Below, one piece after another: positions 1 to 9,447 of a stretch of DNA of 64,000 bases. Origin of the DNA: Misgurnus anguillicaudatus (Eukaryota > Chordata > Actinopteri > Cypriniformes > Cobitidae); the NCBI RefSeq assembly GCF_027580225.2, contig NC_073361.2, positions 31,878,501 through 31,942,500 of the forward strand. Reading direction: 5' to 3'. The notes under the pieces are model-generated. The model was not told where the DNA came from and searched no databases. It saw only the letters and a program-made list of their open reading frames with translations. How positions within the stretch are numbered: the stretch's first letter is position 1; each line of letters starts with the position of its first letter. Made by a program: the position numbers and the translations under genes.

Positions 1-515
1 AGTGTAAGATATGAATGAAGTGCTCATTATATTAATCTGATCATTACATTCACAAGACACATTTGTGTTGGGATATTGATTGTTTTGAAGTTTTTTCTGT
101 CCACTTTTATGATCTGCATTTATTTTTTATCTTTCAGATCTTCATGACACAGAGATGAGATCTGATTTAATAAAAATAATAGCAGTGTATGTATTTATTA
201 AGGTTTTGTGTCTCTTGTTAAACACTGATTGGAATTACTGAAAAAATAATAAGTAAAATGTACTCAATTTTTCTTTTGCATTTTTTTTTGCACTCAGGTT
301 TTTCAAGTAAATTTCACACTTGTGAAATTAAGTAAAATTAACTTAGAAAAGCTGATTTAAATTGACAAATAAGTAGATGATGAGTAGAATTTACTTAAGT
401 TTACTAAGTAAGGTTAAATTACACTGTAAAAATATGTGATGTTTACTTAAAGATATTATGTATAATATTGTTATAAATAAAGCGTTAATTTGTGTTGTGT
501 TAAATGTGTTTGTTA
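1..515. other. AT-rich upstream flank of J1
   Basis: AT-rich sequence with no coding segment that I can support. In clusters 2-4 a minus-strand V leader lies about 420 bp before the J nonamer. The matching place here (around 120-160) shows no leader or V exon, so the V partner of J1 must lie further left, outside the window, or use V1 downstream. The stretch around 245-440 looks like diffuse AT-rich dispersed repeat. Confidence 0.5.
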
Positions 516-543
516 TAGAGTCAGAGTTAGTGAAGCGTTCAGA

Positions 544-582
544 GGTTTTTGTACAGCTGCTCAGTTTGTTTCTATCACTGTG
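544..582 (+). promoter_or_regulatory. J1 recombination signal (23-bp spacer)
   Basis: Nonamer GGTTTTTGT at 544-552, a 23-bp spacer at 553-575, and heptamer CACTGTG at 576-582 directly before the J coding sequence. This is a 23-RSS, which RAG1/RAG2 pairs with the 12-RSS of the V segments. Confidence 0.95.
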
Positions 583-620
583 GTACACATTCGGCGCCGG
601 CACGAGACTGGAAGTTGGCA
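583..620 (+). CDS. Ig light-chain J segment, cluster 1 (J1)
   Basis: A 38-bp joining segment directly after a 23-RSS. After one leading base it reads Y-T-F-G-A-G-T-R-L-E-V-G plus one base, then the splice donor GTAAGT at 621. The F-G-x-G-T motif is the conserved J bulge, and the phase-1 donor matches C1, whose exon begins with two bases completing a Ser codon. It differs from J2-J4 in FGAGT (against FGPGT or FGTGT) and in LEVG (against LDVG), so it is the most diverged J here. It encodes the end of CDR3 and framework 4 of the light-chain variable domain after rearrangement. Confidence 0.93.
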
Positions 621-1986
621 GTAAGTAGAAAATTATTTTAACATTTTCTTGCTATTGCTTTTATTAATTAAAATAATTTTATCTGACATTTCTTATTTAT
701 TTATTAGTTTGTTTTTAATTCTCAGTCAGGGTGCTATGAGTATTTAATATGCATTTCTTTTGTAGACTATGTGCCATATTGTGCTGCTCTATGTAATGTC
801 TTAAAAAGGCAGAGACAAGTTTTTTTATTAACACCTCAATAATTAAAATAATGTTGTAAAAGTCGAAATACTTTTGTTTATGTGTGTATATTTTTCGCCT
901 TTTCCTCTTTTTTGTATATTTTTGCTCATGTGGGTATGTGACAGCAGCGCTACTTTCATGTTTGTCGTGTTGCGACTCGCTTTATATAAAAGACAAGTTA
1001 AAGGAAGATCTCGCTTTAGTTCAGATGATAAACCATTCAGAAGAATTACGTATTAATTTAAAGATTAACACAATAACTAAGCTCAGATGTCTCAATTTAA
1101 AGCGAGAAACTGAAAATATCACTCAGAAGAACAAGAAATCATTAAGAGGCACAAAGACTTGGATTGTAGATGTTGCTTTGCAGATTTTTCAGGACTCAAG
1201 ACCAATTTTGTGTCTTTACAAATGTCCTTCATATTCCAACACACAACATCTGGAAAATCATCACTTTACACAAAATGGATGTTTGTATTTTACATGCTTG
1301 GCAAAACTTTATTTTTGCGTGCAGTTTGTGGTGTGAATATAAAACACACATCTTTTGTGTAGATACGCACTTAACACACACCACTAAACATAACTAAGGG
1401 GTTAACAGTGTGTATCATATGCCCATAAGGTAACTTCTGCGTGTAAATATTGCAACAAATACAAACAGAAATTCATGCTATTGATCTGTTGTGTTATTTT
1501 AGTGTGACACAATTGAATTGAAAATAATCTGTAAAATATGGTGGCTGCCCTAAAAATCCAGCATAAGCAGACACATTTATCTGAAGTGATTTTATAATCG
1601 AAAATGAATTACGTTATTGTTGTTATTGTCATTCTTTAACAGTTGAGATAAAGGTATCAAATATTTATGCAAAAATGTTATTATTTTAAATACAGAGCAT
1701 TAATCCAGTGGAACAAAAATCCTATAATTTTGTAGTTTCTAAATCTTTATTGTTTGTTTTTTATAAGTTTTATATTATGTTTGGGCAGTGATTTTCTCAT
1801 CAAATAACCTTCCTTTAAAACTGAATGTTTCAACGGAGAGCCATGCATGAAACTGAAGACGTGAACCCAAACTCATAAACTCGATCATTTTAGGCAAAAC
1901 TATGAAACAATTTTTGATAACTAAATCTCATTGTAATTTGTCTCTTAATCTCTTGATCTTTCGCTCTGTGTATCTGTGTATGTCAG
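621..1986 (+). other. J1-C1 intron with conserved block
   Basis: Intron from donor GTAAGT to the acceptor at 1984-1986. Most of it does not align by eye with the other J-C introns. A stretch at about 921-1020 is recognisably related to blocks at 21451-21580, 40461-40594 and 58850-58980. It shares a GTGACAGC/CTGACAGC core, a TTTGTCGTGT motif and a TATATAAA/TATAAACA motif. This may be an intronic regulatory element. The open frames here are not conserved in the sister introns and I do not regard them as genes. Confidence 0.6.
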
Positions 1987-2306
1987 GTGTAAGTCGTCCT
2001 AAAGTGATCGTCCTGCCGCCGTCCAGTGAAGAGATTTCCAGCAAGAAGACAGCAACAGTGATGTGTGTGGCCAGCAATGGTTTCCCTTCAGACTGGAGTC
2101 TGAGCTGGAAAGTGAATGGGAAGATGTCAGGATCTCAGGAGAACAGAGCTGGAGTCCTACAGAAAGACGGCGGTCTGTACAGCTGGAGCAGCAGTCTGAC
2201 TCTCACTGAACAAGAATGGATCAACAGAGACTCAGTGATCTGTGAGATCAGTCGGGAAGGTCAGACAGTCACTGGAGAAGTGAAGAAAGATCTGTGTTCT
2301 GAGTAG
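1987..2306 (+). CDS. Ig light-chain constant exon, cluster 1 (C1)
   Basis: Single constant-domain exon of a secreted or receptor light chain. It starts after the acceptor TGTCAG (1981-1986) in phase 1, reading S-V-S-R-P-K-V-I-V-L-P-P-S-S, and ends C-S-E-stop at 2304-2306, about 106 residues. C1-set Ig hallmarks are present: the first Cys in VMCVASNGF, Trp in LSWKV, the second Cys in VICEI, and a penultimate-region Cys (LCSE) of the kind that bonds to the heavy chain. Poly(A) signals AATAAA lie at 2392-2397 and 2402-2407. The exon core is nearly identical to C2, C3 and C4. C1 and C4 end in Glu, C2 and C3 in Gln. Confidence 0.96.
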
Positions 2307-2407
2307 ATCATCTCTTCTTCTCATCTCTTCTTCTCATTCATGTCTCATATCAACACTCTGTGTCTCTGCTTTATTCATTCAGTCTGCTTTTAATAAACTT
2401 CAATAAA

Positions 2408-3209
2408 GAAATATTAAATATTGCTTCTTTGTCTTGTGATTTCTTTTGAATTTGAACAATGAGTATATTGATCATTGGCTTGTATGTTTGTTCAGTCAGA
2501 TTTTATAAATAAACTTCACTCAATGAAGCATGAAGACATCTGCAGATGTAGTTTATATTTATCTTTTAAACTCTTGTGTATGAACATCTGCTCTGTTCTG
2601 AGAGGAACTGAATCTCTTCATCCTGAAGATACAAATATGAGTTGAACTCTCAGTTTCACTCTTTGACTCTTTATTCTCTGAAATGAGACGCTGATGAGTT
2701 TAACTGATGGATGAAGAAATGAGCTTTGATCAGATTCAACACTTCACAATGAGTCTGATCTCAGAAGTCAGATTAATATATTGAATATTTAGAGAAGATC
2801 AAATGAAGAAATGTTTTTAACCTGCACTTCAACATTCAACATTTATTTCTCACATTCACAGATATATAAATACACAAATATAGCAGTGAAATCTGACAAA
2901 CTCTCTATAGTGTGTGTATAAGATGAATACTTTATAAATGTAAATGTTGAGGAGTCTGATGGTCTGAATGAAGAAGCTCCTCATGAGTTTCTCAGTTTTA
3001 GTTATCAGACTACAGAAGACTCGTGTGTGATTTTATCAGACTGAACAGAGAGATCACTCGCTCGTCTCTAACACTCATAGATTTCTGTCTGAACTCACTG
3101 ATAGTCTTCACTTCAAAATTCAATGATTGATTATACTGTAGCTTCAGCCAAACTAAACTTATTTAGTATTGAGGCACTCTGCTGTTTTATACACAAACAC
3201 AGACCAGCT
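2408..3209. other. C1 3' flank with double E-box
   Basis: The first roughly 450 bp after the poly(A) signals align closely with the flanks after C2 (22620-23050) and C4 (59973-60430). A perfect back-to-back E-box, CATCTGCAGATG, lies at 2537-2548 and is repeated at 22736-22747. This may be a 3' enhancer, which is inference. The remainder up to the TG tract has no gene that I can see. Confidence 0.5.
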
Positions 3210-3243
3210 GTGTGTGTGTGCGCGTGTGTGTGTGTGTGTGTGT
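3210..3243. repeat. TG microsatellite beside V1 RSS
   Basis: An impure (TG)n run with CG interruptions. It lies about 35 bp from the V1 nonamer on the signal side. Similar tracts sit at the same place beside nearly every V in the window. Confidence 0.9.
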
Positions 3244-3277
3244 ACAGCTGCAGTATCTGTGCAGTTTGACTGATGGA

Positions 3278-3305
3278 GGTTTTTGTATGACTCTTTATCA
3301 CTGTG
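3278..3305 (-). promoter_or_regulatory. V1 recombination signal (12-bp spacer)
   Basis: Read on the plus strand: nonamer GGTTTTTGT 3278-3286, a 12-bp spacer 3287-3298, heptamer CACTGTG 3299-3305, then V coding on the minus strand. The signal is intact although V1 itself is broken. Confidence 0.93.
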
Positions 3306-3739
3306 TGAACACATCTTTACTGTTGATATAGTGATAACTCATACAGTAATAATCTCCTTCATCTTCAGTCTGAACTCCACTGATGCTCAGAGTAAAATCT
3401 GTACCCTAAGCGTCTCCACTGCCACTGAATCTCTGTGAAGTGTCACCATGACGAGTACTTGTATCATAAATGAGGAGTTTAGGAGTTTCTCCAGGTTTCT
3501 GCTGATACCAATATAAATTATCGTAATCTATTCCAGTATCAGTTGTACACTTTATATTGACGGTTTGTCCAACAGAAACAGATTGAGCTTTACTCTGGAT
3601 TCTGTTGAGAAAAAAACAGGTTTGTGCAAAAAAAGAAAACTAAGAGTTAAAATAATTTCTATACAAATAAAGATGAATTTCTGTTACCTTGAATAAAACC
3701 CCCAAGAATCCAGATGAAGGTGATGATGAAGAGATTCAT
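3306..3739 (-). pseudogene. Ig light-chain V pseudogene V1 (Vb type)
   Basis: Leader exon 3688-3739 (52 bp, MNLFIITFIWILGGFIQ plus one base, donor GTAAC) and V exon 3306-3601 (296 bp, against 315 bp in all others). Two lesions are visible. A 19-bp deletion near the start of framework 1, between two AGAG direct repeats, shifts the frame. An in-frame TAG lies in framework 3 just before the conserved G-T-D-F. The downstream part still reads as a V domain, with [22 protein letters not shown] and CDR3 ending INSKDVF. Splice sites and RSS look intact, so it could still rearrange but could not encode a chain. It could serve as a gene-conversion donor, which is speculative. It is the only clear V pseudogene here. 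Confidence 0.92.
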
Positions 3740-4365
3740 TTTGTGTATTTTTTGTTTTTCCAGCACTGTGTTATAAAGTCAGACTGTTATAAACACACAG
3801 AGCACTGAAGCGTGTGATGAGATGTAAAGCAGTGATCAGACTTTACTAAACCTCTTGAGAGCATCATGGTCATGATAACTAGATGTGATGTAGCCCCCCC
3901 TTCTGACAGCATTGAGAATTTAAAATAATATCATCAAATGTGATCAAATTATGTTACCAATGCTATGAGTGGCTTGTGTAACATTTTTAGATATCAGACG
4001 AGGTGAGATCAAGTTCAGGATGTGATCAGGACTTCTTAACACCCTAACATTGTTTGATTTCATGAAAAAAAACTGCTGCACTTTTGTCAAATCAACATAT
4101 GTTTTATGCTATTTTAACTTATTAAAACAAGCTGAAATTGTTTAACTTATTTTTTTAAGTTATGTCAACTTATAACAGGGCATAATTTAAATTAGTGGAT
4201 TGCTTTGACTTGCCAAACCAAGTTGTTTTAACTTCATGCAACAATGTTTTTACAGTGAGTTAGCAAATAGTTGTTGTGAACTTAATCCAAAAGTTCATTA
4301 CAATATCACCTGTCTATCTGTGTCACATATGGCAAAAAATAAATTTTTAGTCCCAAAATATGTTG
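3740..4365. other. V1 promoter and upstream spacer
   Basis: Immediate 5' flank of V1 on the minus strand, closely related to the flanks of V2, V4 and V8. It includes TATAAC-type motifs within about 70 bp of the ATG and a weak octamer-like ATGTAAAG. The shared spacer stops at 4366 where a transposon begins. Confidence 0.6.
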
Positions 4366-4755
4366 TACAGTTTTTCTCAATTGCTAAAACACTATAACCA
4401 GGCTTTTGAACTAAAATTTCAAAACCATAACACCAAATTTTTAAGAAGAACAATCATTTTGCTGAACTATAAACACTACTCCTCTGCTTTAACACATGAG
4501 CCAGATTTGGTGAGCTGTTACTTCAAAACTCTACACACAAATCCCTACATTTCTCAGTGCTTACAGCATCTGGTCATCAGGTTGGGTCATATGGAAAGCA
4601 CTGGCATTCAATACTGTTCACTCAAGTCAGCACAGCTTAGACTCAATTAGCAAACAATTACCAAGGTGGAAACACTAAGAGTTAAAATTCTCACACATCA
4701 ATCAGATCCTTCAATAGATAAAAGAGCCTGAATCAATTCACTGAGCTTTGGAACA

Positions 4756-5013
4756 ATGGATCCACAGAGAAATGAAAGAATAGGTCGAGGAGAAGGAGGA
4801 GGAAGAGGAGGAGGGAGAGGAAGAGGTAGAAAAGGAGGAGGACGTGGTGAAAGAGGAAGAGGGAGACGAAGGGCAAGGTGACAGGCAGTCTCAAATGAAA
4901 TTCGAGCCACTCTAGTTGACCATGTTCTGGTTCATGGTATGACTATGAGGGAGGCTGAGCAACGAGTAAAGCCTAATTTGAGTGGCTTCACTGTCACCCC
5001 ATCTTCAGAGCCT
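4756..5013 (+). pseudogene. Tc1/IS630-like transposase N-terminus remnant 1
   Basis: Begins M-D-P-Q-R-N-E-R and runs into an Arg-Gly-rich tract (GRGEGGGRGGGRGRGR). It is stopped by TGA at 4879-4881. The same frame then continues with SNEIRATLVDHVLVHGMTM and REAEQRVKPNLSGFTV, which matches the helix-turn-helix start of a Tc1-like transposase family common in fish that has a GRG-rich head. No catalytic DDE region follows, so this is a fossil. Confidence 0.7.
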
Positions 5014-6000
5014 TCAGGGAGGAAAACAGATAAATGTACTTACAGTAAGACTGTTCTGTACAGTAACTTTAGTGTGCATACACTGTTGGACTATAACACT
5101 GGAATAAAGAAATGCATCAAATTGCCTTCCATACAGATCAACATATCAGTTGATGAATGTCAGGGGTGGATCATGCAAGAGGATTTTACCCTCGCTGTTT
5201 GGCTAGGACCAATATAGAATGTGATGTGGAATGAGATTCTCTGGCCTGACCCAGAACAAAGACACGTTGAGGAGGAATCATTTACAGTTTTTAACCAATT
5301 GCTTACACACGTTTTCAAAACTAAGTCTTCTTTTTTCAAAACTCTACACACAATTCTCAAAACTGCACACACAAAATGCAGAATAGCTCACATCTCCTTC
5401 AAAATGCAACACTGCATTCAAAATGCCACAAACACATGTCAGAATCAAGCATTTGCATCAAATGGCAAACACTTCTTTCATAATACAGTTTTTCTCAATT
5501 GCTAAAACACTAAACCCTATTGGCTGAACCAAATGCTCAGTTGCCTGAACCCACTGATTGAATCAGTCACTCTTTTGGCAAAACCATAAGCACTTTTCAC
5601 CTGTTTAGACAACACATTTTCATCCACCCATGGCGCATAATGGTGAACACAGGCGACAAAAGTCAAACACAATGAAAGCACAAGTGTCACTATTGAACAC
5701 AACTACTCAAAATTGATCACACTTTTGGGTAATGATATGAGGAAACGTATACAGTAAACCAGTTCAGAAAGCACTGCTTTGTGAGGCCCTACAATGGATA
5801 GAAATCTGTGTGAAAGAGTTTGTGTGAGAGGAGGTCGAGGTGGTCAGTGAAGGAAAAGAACAGTAATATCAGAGCTACTGTGATTGACCATGTTCTGCAC
5901 AAGATTTCTGTTTTGTCTTTTTGTACAAGTGCTAAATTGTTTTTGTTTAGCAACATGCATTTAGCCTACCGTAAACAATAAACATTTATTTCTCAAGCTT

Positions 6001-7330
6001 CAAGGGATAGTTCACCCAAAAATGAAAATTCTGTCGTCATTTACTCACTTTCATGTTGTTACAAACCTGTCAGGAAATAACAAACAGACAAGGATCCAAT
6101 TGCAATGTGTTATTTTAATAAAGTCACCAAAAACAGAGAGAGAGAGAGAGAGAGGAGATCCGCTGCTAGAAGAGCAGGGTGAAAAAGATGTAAAGAGTCT
6201 AGCTGGAGAGTTCAGATGTGAATGTATCCGCTGCTTGGTGACAGGGTGAAAAAATCTCTGCTCGATCATATACGTATCCACTGCTTGGTGACAGGGTGAA
6301 GAAATCTCTGCTATCATGTACGTATCCACTGCTTGGTGACAGGGTGAAGAAATCTCTGCTATAACTGGCAGTCGAATAGACAGCGCGGTGATGCTTGATC
6401 TCTGACACTCGCTAGCTTCAAATAGTGACGAGCTCCGCTGCGCGTAGACAGGGTGATGAGATCGCTGGTCGTAACCAACGTGTAGATCTCTCTGTATAAA
6501 AACAGGGAGAAGTAGTGGTAGATTACAATGGTAAGATAATCCACAATACCAACACTACGAGAAAAAAACTCGCTGTAAACCGCAGGGAGAGCAGATGGGA
6601 AGCAAACAGTCAGTAGAGTCTCTGAACTAGCAGCGAGTATGGTCAGCAAGCACACTGGACAGCGCCAGTACTGAAGATCTGTCAATCACAGTCCAACACA
6701 GCAGAGATACATAGAGCGTAATCCTGAAGCAGAGAAAGTAAAAAGCACACCAGGCAGCACGGGCAAAAACACGACAGAATGCACAAGAAAAAATCCTAGA
6801 CTAGAAAACAAATAAACAGGGCAAGACTAGATTGGCGATAAACATAAGACAACGGACTCGCAGAGAACTGCAGGAAGAGGGGAATTAAATAACAAACCGA
6901 GCGGAGGAAATAATTACCATCAGGTGCGGGCGCAGGTGAGAATGATGAGTGAAGGGAGGAGCACCCGAGTGAAACGGCGCGCACATGAAAACTGTCAAAA
7001 TAAGAACACACACAGACACAACACAAAAACCCAAAGCAAAACAATCGACCAAACCGAATTCGTGACAAAACCTGTATAAATGTCTTTGTTCTGATGAACA
7101 CAAAGGAAGATATTTTGATAAATGTTTGTAAGCAAACCATTCATGGACCCCATAGTATACTTTTTTCCTACTATGGAAGTGAATGGGGTCCACGAATGGT
7201 TTGGTTATAAACATTTCTCAATATATTTTCCTTTGTGTTCATCAGAACAAAGAAATGTATGTGGGTTTGTAACAAAATGAGGGTGAGCAAATGATGACAG
7301 AATTTTCATTTTTGGGTGAACTTTCCCTTT
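6001..7330. mobile_element. Hairpin MITE split by an LTR insertion
   Basis: Near-perfect inverted ends: AAGGGATAGTTCACCCAAAA at the left, with its complement finishing near 7330. The interior is itself a long inverted repeat (CCTACTATGGAAGTGAATGGG and its complement around 7140-7200). This is typical of very abundant non-autonomous cyprinid MITEs. A 1000-bp LTR-like element interrupts it at 6068-7067. Confidence 0.75.
6068..7067 (-). mobile_element. Solo LTR-like element, 1000 bp
   Basis: Ends TGTCAGG...CGTGACA, flanked by a 5-bp direct repeat AAACC (6063-6067 and 7068-7072). This is the signature of an LTR retrotransposon insertion. It has no coding region. It contains a GA microsatellite (6135-6154) and about three tandem copies of a roughly 55-bp unit (CTGCTTGGTGACAGGGTGAA...) at 6228-6362. 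On the minus strand it starts TGTCACGAATTC, which resembles fish gypsy LTR starts. Family assignment needs a library search. Confidence 0.7.
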
Positions 7331-8945
7331 CATGTCCTGAGCATTGTGTTTTCTATTTTTCTACGTAGTGTTTAGTGACCGTTCCGTAGTGTTTTTAATT
7401 TTGATTGACCCGGGGCATGATTTGACAACATAGTTCAGTTTTGAGCACAGATTGAACTGTTTTGAGGTGAAAGTTTGGTTTTGCAAGAAGAGTCTGAGGT
7501 TTTGTGAATGTAGCTTGAAAATTGGGTTTTGTGTTCACAGTTTAGAGAAAAGGAGAGCAGCATTCAAGAAATGTGTCTTAGCAATCGAGAAAAACTGTAA
7601 TACATTTTTGGATATACCATGTAAACACTACTCTTCTAAATCTAAAGCTCTTTGGTCTTTCATGGGCTTATATCTACATTTCAATACAATGTTCTACAGT
7701 GAAAGTAATCTGCTAAGAGGGGTAACAAGTACTCTGAAAACACCAATGCAACGTAGAAACAGAAAATATTTATTAGTCCAAACATTAATGTTGTATACAT
7801 TAGCATACAACAAAACTATAAACATGTAAACCAAAAGTATATTCTTTACAGTAGAATACAGTAAATTGTGTGTGGTGGGGTTTGCAGATTGCCAAAACAG
7901 GGATTCTGACCTTTGACCTATTCATAATCTACTGTAAAGCAGTGATTGGTTAGTGATCAGTTAAGCATTTAGTATTTGCACATGTGAGGAGTGTGTCTGT
8001 GTGACCTGGTGAATAGGTGTAGCATTTTGATTGGCTGTGTTTGGAAAAGGAAAGCAAGTGACTTCCTCATAGATCTTTGTGTTTTAGGTAGAGAATTGTG
8101 TGTAGTGTTTTGAAAAAAGTGTTTTATGCAATTGAAAACTGAGTCAAAGGCTAAGAAATAGCTTGGTTTTGAATATTTGGCATGTAGTTTGGCACTTTGA
8201 GTAAGAGCTTTCAAAAATCGTGTGACATGAAAAGATTTTGTGTGTAAGCAATCGTAAAAACTGTAAAACCTTTTTTTTTTACAGTTGTGCTGTGTAGCAC
8301 ATGAATGAATAAAAAGTGCTAATGCATACACTGATTGTGTCTTTTTTGGTCATATGAAAAGGTTTTTAAGGGAGAGAACCACAAGCAATTTACCAGTTTT
8401 GGATATATTGTTTTGATTTTATTGCATCAGTGTGTAATACTATGTTTTAGTGTGTGTGTTTTTGCCCTACAAAGCGAAAGCGCAGTAACTACGTATTTGG
8501 TCAAAATTGAGTTAAGGGTTAAAATGGGCTTTGTGAGATCTGTTGTGTCTTGTGACAAAGTCTCCTGGTTAAATTTTGTCCCATTTCAGAGAAATGTGTG
8601 TGCCAAAATTGCAGTAACATGTTTGACTGGCTGGTGTAAAAAACTTTAAAGCCATTTTTCTCAGTTTCAGTGTTTGCGTAGATACTGCACTTAGCCTTTG
8701 GAGGGCAGTATACCTCCCAACAAAATTATGGATTGTTTTTGTAGTATTTACGAATGTTAACACACAACATCCCACAATAGCAAAAACAATATTCCAAACC
8801 ATAGATACAGTATAAAAACCTTTATTTTGAGTAAATTGGGCCAACCACTGCTGATTCCAGTCTGGCTTAGACTCTTACATTGACACTTATACAGTAAAAG
8901 GAGGACTTTGAGGAATTATATTTTTGGAAACAGAAAAACACTGTA
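7331..8945. other. Degenerate transposon-derived sequence
   Basis: AT-rich sequence lying between recognised transposon ends, with Tc1-like termini at 7599 and 8265. Short open frames on both strands have no recognisable domain. I see no gene here. Confidence 0.5.
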
Positions 8946-9200
8946 ATGTCTGGACGAGGAAGAGTCAGAGCAAAGGGCACAGGGAGAAGAGCAGGCCCAG
9001 TGAGAGGTGCAAGACAGTGAGAGATGTAGTGAGAGGTACAGGTGCATTGAGAGATGCAGTAAAAGAAAGTGAGAGGTGCAAGTACAGTAGTCAGTGATTA
9101 ATTTCACAGATTTCAGTAAGAGAGGCTGGTGAAAGAGTGCAGCCCAATTTGAGGCAGTCAACGGTTGCCTCCATTATATGCATCTTTCAACAAACCAACT
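8946..9200 (+). pseudogene. Tc1/IS630-like transposase N-terminus remnant 2
   Basis: Starts M-S-G-R-G-R-V-R-A-K-G with an Arg/Gly-rich head, stopped by TGA at 9018-9020. At 9119-9200 a helix-turn-helix segment can be read (REAGERVQPNLRQSTVASII), matching the corresponding part of remnant 1. It is interrupted and truncated, with no catalytic core. Confidence 0.65.
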
Positions 9201-9447
9201 GGTAAGTGTTGCATTTTACATGGATTGTTTCTATTCTCACTTGACATGTCAATAAGATACGGTCATACAGTAATGCATGTAGAATTTTTTGTCCCTCTAA
9301 AGCAGGGGTGTCCAAAGTCGGTCCCGAAGGGCCGGCGTCCTGCAGAGTTTAGCTAAAACTTCCCTCAACACACCTGCCTCAAAGTATCTAGTCTGCCTAG
9401 TAAGACCGTGATTAGCTGGATCAGGTGTGTTTGATTGGGGTTGGAAT

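Larger units (their letters stand above)
5484..7599. mobile_element. Inner Tc1-like copy, interrupted by a hairpin MITE
   Basis: Left end TACAGTTTTTCTCAATTGC at 5484 and complementary right end GCAATCGAGAAAAACTGTA finishing at 7599. Near 5794 it carries a short, stop-riddled start (M-D-R-N-L-C-E-R, then R-G-G-R-G-G). This corresponds to the Gly/Arg-rich transposase head and to the IDHVLHK-like region. It is interrupted at about 6001-7330. Confidence 0.6.

Noticed and set aside
884..1336. 150-residue open frame in the J1-C1 intron
   Set aside because: It is low-complexity AT-rich sequence, not conserved in the other three J-C introns, with no domain.
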